Of a stretch of DNA of 64,000 nt, positions 32,446-40,769 are shown piece after piece. The notes under the pieces were generated by a model, which saw only the letters and a program-made list of their open reading frames with translations, was not told the DNA's origin and did no database searches. Origin of the DNA: Streptomyces aquilus. Its GTDB lineage: Bacteria; Actinomycetota; Actinomycetes; Streptomycetales; Streptomycetaceae. Positions within the stretch are counted from its first letter, which is position 1. Each line of letters begins with the position of its first letter. Position numbers and translations under genes: made by a program. The stretch spans positions 9,610,001 to 9,674,000 of the forward strand of contig NZ_CP034463.1 of NCBI RefSeq assembly GCF_003955715.1. Direction: 5' to 3'.

Positions 32446-35211
32446 GTGGGGGCGACTCGGGTGGACGATCGTGAGACCGGCGATCCCAGAGCGCTGTTCG
32501 CGGCAGCGCTGACCCGGCTGCGCCGGCGGGTGCCGGACGTGTCGGACGAGACCCTGGCCCGGCGGGCCGGCGCCGTGGTGCTGCCGTCCGGGCGCCGGGT
32601 CGCCATCAACGCGCGCAGGCTTGGCGAATGGGTCAACGGCCAGTCGGTGCCGCGCAAGTTCGAAGCCGTCATGGTGTTGATACAGGCCGTCGAGTGGACA
32701 GCCGGAGGCGCGTCCGCCGAACAGCCCACGGTGGCGCACTGGCAGCAACTGTGGCGTGCCGCGCGGGATTACCGGAGCAGTCCCGACCGGAGCAGTCCCG
32801 CCCCGGGACAGCCCCCGCAGCCTCGGTCGCGGATCGTGATCGGCCGTCCGCCGAGTGATGCCGCCGCGCTGCGGCGGCGCGACGGGTTGGCCGACAGCAT
32901 CGACGCGGCCATGCGAGACGCATCCGTCCGGCAGATCCTGCTCACGGGCGCGGGCGGCGTCGGCAAGTCACAACTGGCCACGGCGGCGTTCCACCGTGCC
33001 ATGCAGCGGGCCGAGATCCTGCTCTGGGTGCCCGCGGGCGACCGCCTCTCGGTGCTGGGCAGTTACGCCCGTGCGTGGCGGGCGCTGACCGGGGTGCGCG
33101 TCACGGGCGGCGAGGAGGAAGCCGCGCTGCCCGGCATCGACCGCGGCGGGGACGACGAGACCCAGGCTGACCTGTTCCTGAACTGGCTGAGATCGACCGC
33201 CACGCCCTGGCTCGTGGTCCTCGACGACATCGACGACCCGGGCGAACTGGGCGGGCTCTGGCCTGCCGGAGACGCCGGTCGGACCGTACTGGTCACCCGT
33301 CGCCGGGACGCCACGCTGCTGCGCCCGGGCGTCCGGATGATTCCCGTCGGCGTGTTCACCGCCGACGAGGCCATTGCCTACCTGGCCGACCGGCTGCTGC
33401 TCGACCTGGGGCCGGCGGCCGGGCAGCACGGGTCCCCGGCGCACCGTCGCGAGGATCTGGCGGCCCTTTCCGCAATGCTGGACCACTTTCCGCTCGCCCT
33501 GTCCCAGGCGGCCGCCTTCCTCATCGACACAGGCATGGACCTGCCCGCGTACCTGAGTCTTCTGGCCGACCGGCGGGAGAGCGTCGCCGGTCTGCTCCCG
33601 CCCTCCTCCCCGGCGGACGAGCACGGCGGCACGGTGACGGGCACTCTGCAACTCGCCCTGGGGCGGGCGGAGTTGCTGGCACCTCCCGGGTCCGTCCGTG
33701 CCATGCTCGAACTGATCTCGATGCTCGCGCCCGAGGGCATTCCCGACGCGGTGCTGCTCGGTACGGCGGCGCGCGACTGGCTCGGCGCCGGCCCCGTCCC
33801 GGAACGGGCCGCCTTGCTGGCGTTGCGAGCACTGCATCGGTTGAGTCTGGTCACCCACCATGGACCGGCCGGCCCGGCGGTCGTCGACGTGCACTCCCTC
33901 GTCCAGCGCGCCATCCGCGACGACGTACCCCCCGAACGCCGTGAACGGCTCGCCACGGCCGCGGCCGACGCGCTGGAGGAGGTGTGGTCCGCGCCGGACT
34001 GCGAGCCGGAGACGGAGACCGTCCTCTATCGCAGCGCCGAAGTGCTGCTGGCGCGCGCCGACGGCCACCTCTGGCGCGCTGGTGGCCTGCATCCCCTGCT
34101 CCGCCGGTTCGGGCGGCATCTGACCGCTGTTGGCCGCCCCGCCGCTGCGCGGGACATGGCCCAGAGGCTGGCCGACCAGGCCCGGGGACGGCTGGGCGAC
34201 GGGCACCGGGATGTTCTGACGCTGAGGGCGCAGGCGGCCCAGGCGGAGGGGGACCTCGGGGGCACCGCGGCGGCACTCCGGTCGCTGGGGAGGATACGAC
34301 GCGAGGCGGAAGACAGCCTCGGCCGTACGGACCCGGACACGCTGTTCATCCGACTCCAGGAGGCGCGCTTCCGGATGGAGTCGGGTCTCATCGATGCCGC
34401 GCTGGCCGACTTCGTCGCCCTGGCCGCCGAGGCGCGGGGGACGCTCGCCGCCGGTGACCCGCTGGTGACCGACGCCGACGACCATGTCGCGCTGTGCCGC
34501 GGGCTTTCCGGGGACGCCCGAGGCGCGCGCGACGGGTACGCCGCGATCGCCCTCGCACTGGAACGGGAGCTCGGGCCACGCCATCCGAGGACATTGACGG
34601 TCCTCACCAACCTGAGCCGGTGGATCGGGGAGACGGGCGATGTGCGGCTCGCCGTGACCACCCACCAGCAGGCGGTGGACGGCTTGGCCTCCGCCCTCGG
34701 CCGGCTGCACCCCGAGACCCTCATAGCCCGGCACAACCTGGCCTACTGGCACGGAATCGCCGGTGAACCCGGCGCGGCGGCCGAGCAGTTGGTCACCGCC
34801 GCCGACGACGCCGAACTCGCGCTCGGCGCCGAGCACCCCACGACCCTGACCTGCCAGGTCAACCTGGCGTACTGGCGAGGTGTCGCCGCCGACACCGCTG
34901 CCGCGCTGCGCAGCCTGGAGGAGCTCAGGCCCACCCTCGAACGGGTACTGGGCGCCGACCACCCGCGCACCCTGCGGGCCCGGCAACAGCAGGCGGAACT
35001 CCTGTACCGCCGTGGTGACCACACCACGGCCGCGGAACGGCTCACCACCCTGCTGACCGACATGGTCCGGATCCAAGGCGCCAACCATCCACGTACCCGA
35101 GAGGCCGAGCGACTGCTGGCGCGGTGGTCGCGGGAACAGGTCGCCGCGGTCTCGCGGCAAGAACTCAACGTGACAGAGAAGGCGTCGGCCGCCCCCGACG
35201 CAGAGTCCTGA
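32446..35211 (+). CDS. STAND NTPase with C-terminal TPR repeats
   Basis: The 921-residue protein has an N-terminal helical domain (about 15-105, containing RRLGEWVNGQSVPRKFE, like the XRE-type domains fused to such ATPases), an NB-ARC-like ATPase with Walker A GAGGVGKS (168-175) and Walker B WLVVLDDIDD (255-264), a winged-helix region, and a C-terminal array of TPR_10/12-type repeats. Each repeat contains an HP-x-T-L motif (ELGPRHPRTLTVLTNL, RLHPETLIARHNLAYW, GAEHPTTLTCQVNLAYW). GTG 32446 is taken as start; GTG 32461 is an alternative. Such proteins are signal-gated switches in Streptomyces regulation or defence. The end overlaps the convergent membrane-protein gene by 47 bp. Confidence 0.87.
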   Translation: MGATRVDDRETGDPRALFAAALTRLRRRVPDVSDETLARRAGAVVLPSGRRVAINARRLGEWVNGQSVPRKFEAVMVLIQAVEWTAGGASAEQPTVAHWQQLWRAARDYRSSPDRSSPAPGQPPQPRSRIVIGRPPSDAAALRRRDGLADSIDAAMRDASVRQILLTGAGGVGKSQLATAAFHRAMQRAEILLWVPAGDRLSVLGSYARAWRALTGVRVTGGEEEAALPGIDRGGDDETQADLFLNWLRSTATPWLVVLDDIDDPGELGGLWPAGDAGRTVLVTRRRDATLLRPGVRMIPVGVFTADEAIAYLADRLLLDLGPAAGQHGSPAHRREDLAALSAMLDHFPLALSQAAAFLIDTGMDLPAYLSLLADRRESVAGLLPPSSPADEHGGTVTGTLQLALGRAELLAPPGSVRAMLELISMLAPEGIPDAVLLGTAARDWLGAGPVPERAALLALRALHRLSLVTHHGPAGPAVVDVHSLVQRAIRDDVPPERRERLATAAADALEEVWSAPDCEPETETVLYRSAEVLLARADGHLWRAGGLHPLLRRFGRHLTAVGRPAAARDMAQRLADQARGRLGDGHRDVLTLRAQAAQAEGDLGGTAAALRSLGRIRREAEDSLGRTDPDTLFIRLQEARFRMESGLIDAALADFVALAAEARGTLAAGDPLVTDADDHVALCRGLSGDARGARDGYAAIALALERELGPRHPRTLTVLTNLSRWIGETGDVRLAVTTHQQAVDGLASALGRLHPETLIARHNLAYWHGIAGEPGAAAEQLVTAADDAELALGAEHPTTLTCQVNLAYWRGVAADTAAALRSLEELRPTLERVLGADHPRTLRARQQQAELLYRRGDHTTAAERLTTLLTDMVRIQGANHPRTREAERLLARWSREQVAAVSRQELNVTEKASAAPDAES

Positions 35212-35464
35212 CCATCGCGCCGCCCGCCACGGCGGCGACCGTGCCGCCGATCGCCACCGAGATGTTGAGCCGCTCGCGATCCTGGATGCCGCGGAGGTCG
35301 TCTCTCGCTCGCACCTCGTCCTCGGGCGAGAGCCGAAGGTCGTAGAGGCGATGTTCGGCGAGCTGCCGATCGTCCTTGTCCGCGTATGTCAGCAGACTCA
35401 GTACGGTGAACGCGACGCCCACCACGATCATGATGACGCCCACCACGGACATGGTCCTGCGCAT
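35165..35464 (-). CDS. Small membrane protein of unknown function
   Basis: The 99-residue protein has two membrane segments (about 6-27 and 67-86) separated by a charged 40-residue loop, and a basic C-terminal tail. An AGGAGG ribosome site seven bases before the ATG supports it as a real gene. Its 3' end overlaps the end of the STAND-TPR gene on the other strand by 47 bp. I do not recognise a family; the second segment resembles a glycine-zipper helix (GGTVAAVAGGAMV). Confidence 0.75.
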   Translation of the reverse strand: MRRTMSVVGVIMIVVGVAFTVLSLLTYADKDDRQLAEHRLYDLRLSPEDEVRARDDLRGIQDRERLNISVAIGGTVAAVAGGAMVRTLRRGRPTPSLSR

Positions 35465-35661
35465 GATGCCTCCTGATCGCGGCGGCCAGAAGGATGCCGC
35501 CGCTGTGCCGTGAGGCTGCCGAACCTAGAGCCGGTGCCCGTCCGCCGTCCTGCGCCGCACCCGCCAACCCCGGTATCGGTCCAGGTCAGCAACGGAACCG
35601 CGGTTCCCGCTCCGGCCCGGTGCGGGAACCTGTTCGTTCCGCGTGCAGCGTTGATGGACGA

Positions 35662-35692
35662 CTTCCTAAATGAGTACTACTCATTTAGGAAG
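35662..35692. promoter_or_regulatory. 31-bp perfect palindrome, candidate GntR operator 1
   Basis: CTTCCTAAATGAGTA and its exact reverse complement flank a single central C. The inner 15 bp, ATGAGTACTACTCAT, recur with one change at 44263-44277 next to the gntR gene. The core GT-N3-AC matches the FadR-type GntR site pattern. It lies 230 bp upstream of the beta-helix gene at 35923. Confidence 0.7.
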
Positions 35693-35852
35693 CAGTTCGC
35701 TGGACAGGCTGAACGGGATGCGGTCGGTAGTCGATCAATGTAGAGCTTCTACCTGGGGTTATTGGCTGCTCCGGCGGTGTGGACAGCGCCATGGCCGACG
35801 CATCCGCATGTCATCGGTGTTGCCTCGGTGAAAAATAAGTCTTCCTCTTGCC

Positions 35853-35882
35853 TTGACTGCCGTGCCTCGCTGCATCGATAAA
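35853..35882 (+). promoter_or_regulatory. Candidate promoter of the first beta-helix gene
   Basis: TTGACT (35853-35858) and GATAAA (35877-35882) are 18 bp apart, 40 bp before the start codon, in an AT-rich stretch. The palindrome at 35662 lies about 160 bp upstream of it. Confidence 0.5.
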
Positions 35883-35922
35883 TACAACTCAAAGGAACGG
35901 GGTTTGGAGGAGGACACCACAG

Positions 35923-38622
35923 ATGAGACCCATGAGACCCCTGCGCATCGGTACGGGGACGGTCAAGGCGCTCGCGGCGGCGGCTGTCGTCTTCGTGGCC
36001 GTGCTGCCCGCTCAACCCGCCTACGCGGCCACGACGAACTTCTACGTCGACCCCGTCAACGGCAGTGACAGCAACTCAGGAACCAGCCCCGCCACGGCGT
36101 TCAGGACCATTACGGCCGCCAAGGCCGCGGTGCGAACCGTGAACGCGAACATGTCCGACGACATCGTGGTGAACCTGCGCGGCGGCACCTACTCCCTCAC
36201 CAGCCCGATCTCCTTCGGCACCGGCGACTCGGGCACGAACGGCCACACGGTCGTCTACCAGGCGTACAACGGTGAGACGCCCGTGATCAGCGGCGGCAAG
36301 GCGATCACCGGCTGGACGGCGGCCGCGAACGGCGAGTACAAGGCGTCCGTGGGCAGCCTCGACTTCCGGCAGCTGTACGTCAACGGAGTCCGCGCCACCC
36401 GGGCCCGCTACCCCGATGTCGGCTCGGACTTCCAGCTCCAGGGCAGCGACAAGAACAACAAGCTGCTGAAGGTGCTCAGTTCCCAGGTCTCCAACTGGGA
36501 CCACCTGAACCAGGTCGAACTGATGCTGGAGACGCAGTGGGGCGAGAGCTACCTGCGGCTGAAGTCGATCAACACCGGCGGCGGCACCGCCGACGTGTCG
36601 ATCCAGGACCACGAGGCGGGCATCCTGTTCCCCCGCCCCTTCCCGGTCCTCTCCGACGGCTCCCCTCTGCACTTCGAGAACGCCCACGAATTCCTCAACG
36701 AACCAGGCGAGTTCTACGTCGACACGGCCGCGCAGACCGTCTACTACAAGCCCCGCCCCGGCGAGGACATGTCCACGGCCGGCGTGCAGGCGCCCACGGC
36801 GCAGACGCTGTTCGACATCAAGGGCACCAGCCTCGACAGCCCCGCCCACGACCTGCGCTTCTCCGGGATCACCTTCACTCAGACCACCTGGACGGAGGCG
36901 ACGAACAACGGCTACCTCAACGGCCAGGGCGGCCTCTACAACCTCTCGGCCGACACCTCCAACCACCAGTACGTCGGCCGTCCGCCCGCCGGGGTCCAGG
37001 CGTCGTACGCCGACCGCCTCTCCTTCACCGGCGACACCTTCACGCAGATGGGCGCCACCGCCCTCGACCTGCACCATGGCGTGCACGACAGCAGCGTGAC
37101 CGGCAACCTCATCTACGACATCTCCGGCAACGGAATCATGGTCGGCAAGTTCTCCGACCCGACCGTGGAGATGCACACCGTCTACAACCCGCCCAGCTCA
37201 CCGGCCGGCGAGGACGCCCGGGAGGTGGTCAAGAACGTCACCGTCAAGAACAACCTGATCACCCGGATCGGCGAGGACTACACGGGCACCGCGGGCATCG
37301 ACGCGGGCTTCGTCAACAGCACCACCATCGACCACAACGACATCTCCGACGCCCCATGGGCCGCCATCTCACTGGGCTGGGGCTGGCAGTCGGCGGCCAA
37401 CGCCGAAGGCAACAACAGCGTCAGCTACAACCGGATCGGCAATGTGATGAACCGGCTCTGCGACTCCGCCGGCATCTATCACCTCTCCAACGACCCGGGC
37501 ACGGTCGTCAACGGCAACTACATCCACGACGTGCTGCGCACGCCGGCCGCCTGCGGATCGGCGGTGGCCGGCCTCTACACGGACGAGGGGTCGGACAACA
37601 TGACCCTGTCGAACAACGTGTTGTCGCGCACGGACGGATTCATCAACCAGAACCGCAACGGCACCCACGTCACGCTCACCAACAACACGACGTCCGGCGA
37701 CTCGGTGATCAAGGCCTCCGGTCTTGAGCCCGCCTACCAGGGACTGGCCGCCAAGCTCAACCTGGCCTACAACAAGCCGACTTCCGCGTCGTCCGTCTAC
37801 GGTTCCGGCACGCCGGCCGCGAACGCCAACGACAACAACGGCTCGACCGGCTGGTCGCCGACCGGCAACGACAGCTCGGCCTGGTGGCAGGTCGACCTCG
37901 GGCAGGCCCACCAGCTCGGACAGTTCTCCCTGACCACCCGGCAGGACCTGGACCAGTCCGAGACCCGCGGCCACTTCGAGGTCCGGGCCTCCAACGACCC
38001 GTCCTTCGCCACCTACACCGTCATAGGACGCCAGACGGACAACCTGCCGCTCGCCGCGACACTCACGGGCGACATCGACGTCCGCCAGAAGTTCCGCTAC
38101 GTACGGGTCGCCAAGACCGACGGCGCGTACTTCTACATCGCGGACTTCGGCGTACAGCAGGCCGGCGGGGCGCTGGAGGACGCGACCGGCACGCCGAACA
38201 CCAACCCGTCGACGTACTACACGATCAAGAACGTCAACAGCGGACAGCTGATGGACGTCTCCGGAGGGTCCACCGCCGACGGCGCGAGCGTCATCCAGTG
38301 GCCGGGCAACGGTGGAGCCAACCAGCAGTGGAGCATCGTCCCGGTCAGCGGCCAGCTCTTCAGGATCGTGAACCGCAACAGTGGCAAGGTCCTGGACTTC
38401 GGCTGGGCCAGCCACTGGCGGGGGACCGCGGTGCAGCAGTACGGCTACAACGGCGGCAGCAACCAGCTGTGGTACTTCGAGCCGGTCAGCGGTGGGTACG
38501 TCATCCGCAACTTCGAGAGCAGGCAGGTCCTGGAGGTCGGTGGCGGGTCGACGGCCAACGGCGCCGCCATCAGCCAGTACATGTCCCTGAACCAGTCCAA
38601 CCAGGCCTGGACGATCCAGTGA
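35923..38622 (+). CDS. Secreted right-handed beta-helix protein (GH141-like) with F5/8 type C and CBM13 domains
   Basis: The 899-residue protein has a signal peptide (cleavage near AYA-ATT at 35), a GGAGGAGG ribosome site, and a long beta-helix domain at about 38-630. Its opening (FYVDPVNGSDSNSGTSPATAF, DIVVNLRGGTYSL, then QLYVNGVRATRARYP) is that of the GH141 and related fucosidase/xylanase helix enzymes. A discoidin-like domain follows at about 640-775 (NKPTSASSVYG, WWQVDLGQ) and a CBM13 at 785-898 with NQQW and NQLW repeats. It is a paralogue of the protein encoded at 40770-43880. The exact substrate is unknown; plant pectin or xylan side chains are plausible. Confidence 0.85.
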   Translation: MRPMRPLRIGTGTVKALAAAAVVFVAVLPAQPAYAATTNFYVDPVNGSDSNSGTSPATAFRTITAAKAAVRTVNANMSDDIVVNLRGGTYSLTSPISFGTGDSGTNGHTVVYQAYNGETPVISGGKAITGWTAAANGEYKASVGSLDFRQLYVNGVRATRARYPDVGSDFQLQGSDKNNKLLKVLSSQVSNWDHLNQVELMLETQWGESYLRLKSINTGGGTADVSIQDHEAGILFPRPFPVLSDGSPLHFENAHEFLNEPGEFYVDTAAQTVYYKPRPGEDMSTAGVQAPTAQTLFDIKGTSLDSPAHDLRFSGITFTQTTWTEATNNGYLNGQGGLYNLSADTSNHQYVGRPPAGVQASYADRLSFTGDTFTQMGATALDLHHGVHDSSVTGNLIYDISGNGIMVGKFSDPTVEMHTVYNPPSSPAGEDAREVVKNVTVKNNLITRIGEDYTGTAGIDAGFVNSTTIDHNDISDAPWAAISLGWGWQSAANAEGNNSVSYNRIGNVMNRLCDSAGIYHLSNDPGTVVNGNYIHDVLRTPAACGSAVAGLYTDEGSDNMTLSNNVLSRTDGFINQNRNGTHVTLTNNTTSGDSVIKASGLEPAYQGLAAKLNLAYNKPTSASSVYGSGTPAANANDNNGSTGWSPTGNDSSAWWQVDLGQAHQLGQFSLTTRQDLDQSETRGHFEVRASNDPSFATYTVIGRQTDNLPLAATLTGDIDVRQKFRYVRVAKTDGAYFYIADFGVQQAGGALEDATGTPNTNPSTYYTIKNVNSGQLMDVSGGSTADGASVIQWPGNGGANQQWSIVPVSGQLFRIVNRNSGKVLDFGWASHWRGTAVQQYGYNGGSNQLWYFEPVSGGYVIRNFESRQVLEVGGGSTANGAAISQYMSLNQSNQAWTIQ

Positions 38623-38649
38623 CCGGGTGACCCGACGCCGAGCACAAGC

Positions 38650-38688
38650 CGGCGGGGCCGGAAAGCCATGGGCTCTCCGGCCCCGCCG
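38650..38688. terminator. Bidirectional terminator between convergent CAZyme genes
   Basis: CGGCGGGGCCGGA and TCCGGCCCCGCCG form a perfect 13-bp stem, 28 bp after one stop and 9 bp beyond the stop of the convergent GH43 gene. Confidence 0.8.
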
Positions 38689-38696
38689 CCTGTGAA

Positions 38697-40748
38697 CTAG
38701 CCGGTGACGCGGGAGAAGGTCCACTGCTGGTTGGTGCTGCCCCTGTCGGAGTACTGGATCAGCGCGGCACCGTCGGCCGTACTGCCTCCGCTGACGTCGA
38801 GGACCTTGCCGCTGTTGCGGTTGACCACGAGGAACACGCCACCGGTCACGGGACGCAGCTGCCACTGCTGGCTGGCCCGGCCGTCGGCGGGCAGCTGCAC
38901 GACTCGGGCGCCGTCCGCCGTCGAGGACCCCGCCACGTCGAGGACCTTGCCGCTGTTGACGCACATGATGGTGTGGAAGCCGTCGCCCGTGGACTGGAAG
39001 GCCCACTGCTGGTTCGGTACGCCCTTGTCGGGCCACTGGATCACGACGGCACCGTCCGCCTGGGAACCGCCGGACACGTCGGCGACCTTGCCGCTGCGCA
39101 CACTGACGCACTTGTAGGCCCTGGTGGGTGCGATCGTGTACTGCACCGAGTCGAAGTCGACGTAGCCGGTGTTGTTGGGGTTGTACGTGTAGAGGCCGAC
39201 CCGGTCACCGCGGTATCCACCCCAGGTGAGTTGGTAGGTGCCGCCGAAGGCCGTGTATGTGGCGCCGTCGAGGCTGTAGGAGAACTGGCTGACCCCGTTG
39301 ACGTCCCAAGTGGTGCGCAGCCACACGGCGTTATGCGCGATCACCGGGCCGTCGGTCAGGGTGCCGCCGGAGTTGTGCGCGATCGTGGTGGTGGTCCCCC
39401 AGCGCCGCACGCCCAACCCGGCGTAGGTGGCCGCGTAGTGGCACAGCCCGGCGTGCTGGCCGTCTGCGAGGCCGGCCAGTTCCAGGCGGACCGTCACCGT
39501 CGCGCCGCCCGCCGTGCGCAGCACCCGCTGGGTGAGGGAGTTGCCGACCTTGGTCAGGTTGTCGGCCGCCAGCGGCGCGAACGCCTTCAGCCGCAGGTAG
39601 CCGGGGCGTTCGGTCAGCGACCAATAGCCCGCGCGCGGCTGGTAGTACCACTCCCACTGCGGCTTGATGCTGGTGCCGGTGAACAGGTCGCTGGTCACCA
39701 CGGGGGGCAGGACGTCGACCGGCAGACCGGGCGTGCCGCCGGCGGGCACCTTGCCCGTCCACACCATGGTGCCGATGCCGTCCGCGCCCACCTGGCCCAG
39801 GATCGGCCAGCCGTCCACCCAGGTCACCGGCAGCAGCGACAGCGGCCGCCCCTCCCAGTCGCCGTGGCCGTGATGGGTCACGAAGTACCAGGTGCCGTCC
39901 GGGGTTTGCACGAGCCCGCCCTGGTTGGGCTCGCGGTCCACCGAGGCGTTGACGTGTTCGAGCTGTTTGGTCTCGTAGGGGCCGTAGAGGTTGGAGCCGC
40001 GGTTCATCATCAGCACCCGGCCCTCGGACTTCACCTCGCTGTACAGGTGGTAGTAGACGCCGTTGATCTTGTACAGCTTGTTGGCCTCGCTGCCCGGCGA
40101 CTGGTGGATGACGGTGGGAGAGCCGACCAGCGACTTGCCGTCCTCGGACAGCTTGAACAGGTTGATCTTGTAACCGTCCGAGTAGTGCGAGGTGACCAGG
40201 TAGCCCTGGCCGTCGTCGTCCCAGAACGGGCACGGGTCGTCCCAGCCGGAGGTCCGCCACACCGCCGTCGGCGGATCCCACGGCCCTTCCGGCGAGGCGG
40301 CCGAGGTCATGAAGAAGCCTTCGTCGGGAGTGTTGAAGTACACCCAGTACCGGCCCGCGTGGAAGCGGATGGCCCCGGCCCACACGCCACGGCCGTAGCG
40401 GTTCATCCGGTCCCAGTTCAGCAGGGGGCCGATCTGGGTCACATCACTGACCGCGCCGCCCAGCGTGCGCCAGTTGACCAGATCCTTCGAGTGCAGCACG
40501 GCCACGCCGGGCGAGTACCCGAACGTGCTGGTGATGCCGTAGTAGTCGGTGCCGACCCGGATGCAGTCCCAGTCGCTGAAGTCGCCCGGGAGGACGGGGT
40601 TGACGTAGGAGCCGTCGCCTTGGTCCCCCCACGTGCCGGCGGGAGGCACGGCTGCCGCGGCCCTGCCGGCGGGCAGCAGCCCCGGCAGCAGGAGAGCCCC
40701 GGTGCCGACCACGGCGAGCCGGCCGAGCTGTCTTCTGGTGATGTCCAC
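38697..40748 (-). CDS. Secreted GH43 family glycoside hydrolase with CBM13
   Basis: The 683-residue protein has a Tat-type signal (TRRQLGRLAVVGTGALLLPG). The five-bladed GH43 propeller (about 45-350) carries YVNPVLPGDFSDWDCIRV with the first catalytic Asp, WAGAIRFHAGRYWVYF, GWDDPCPFWDDDGQGYL, and the acid Glu in GSEANKLYKINGVYYHLY. A beta-sandwich typical of GH43 beta-xylosidase-like enzymes follows (to about 540), then a CBM13 at 548-683 with three NQQW/SQQW repeats. It starts 21 bp after the upstream beta-helix gene, so the pair forms an operon likely controlled from the palindrome at 44263. It probably attacks xylan or arabinan. Confidence 0.93.
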   Translation of the reverse strand: MDITRRQLGRLAVVGTGALLLPGLLPAGRAAAAVPPAGTWGDQGDGSYVNPVLPGDFSDWDCIRVGTDYYGITSTFGYSPGVAVLHSKDLVNWRTLGGAVSDVTQIGPLLNWDRMNRYGRGVWAGAIRFHAGRYWVYFNTPDEGFFMTSAASPEGPWDPPTAVWRTSGWDDPCPFWDDDGQGYLVTSHYSDGYKINLFKLSEDGKSLVGSPTVIHQSPGSEANKLYKINGVYYHLYSEVKSEGRVLMMNRGSNLYGPYETKQLEHVNASVDREPNQGGLVQTPDGTWYFVTHHGHGDWEGRPLSLLPVTWVDGWPILGQVGADGIGTMVWTGKVPAGGTPGLPVDVLPPVVTSDLFTGTSIKPQWEWYYQPRAGYWSLTERPGYLRLKAFAPLAADNLTKVGNSLTQRVLRTAGGATVTVRLELAGLADGQHAGLCHYAATYAGLGVRRWGTTTTIAHNSGGTLTDGPVIAHNAVWLRTTWDVNGVSQFSYSLDGATYTAFGGTYQLTWGGYRGDRVGLYTYNPNNTGYVDFDSVQYTIAPTRAYKCVSVRSGKVADVSGGSQADGAVVIQWPDKGVPNQQWAFQSTGDGFHTIMCVNSGKVLDVAGSSTADGARVVQLPADGRASQQWQLRPVTGGVFLVVNRNSGKVLDVSGGSTADGAALIQYSDRGSTNQQWTFSRVTG

Positions 40749-40769
40749 GATGTCCGTCCTTGAGGGGAG

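Noticed and set aside
35510..35743. 77-codon frame over the 31-bp palindrome
   Set aside because: Pro-rich, no ribosome site, and it includes the operator; the same residues NEYYS recur at 44262 only because the palindrome does.
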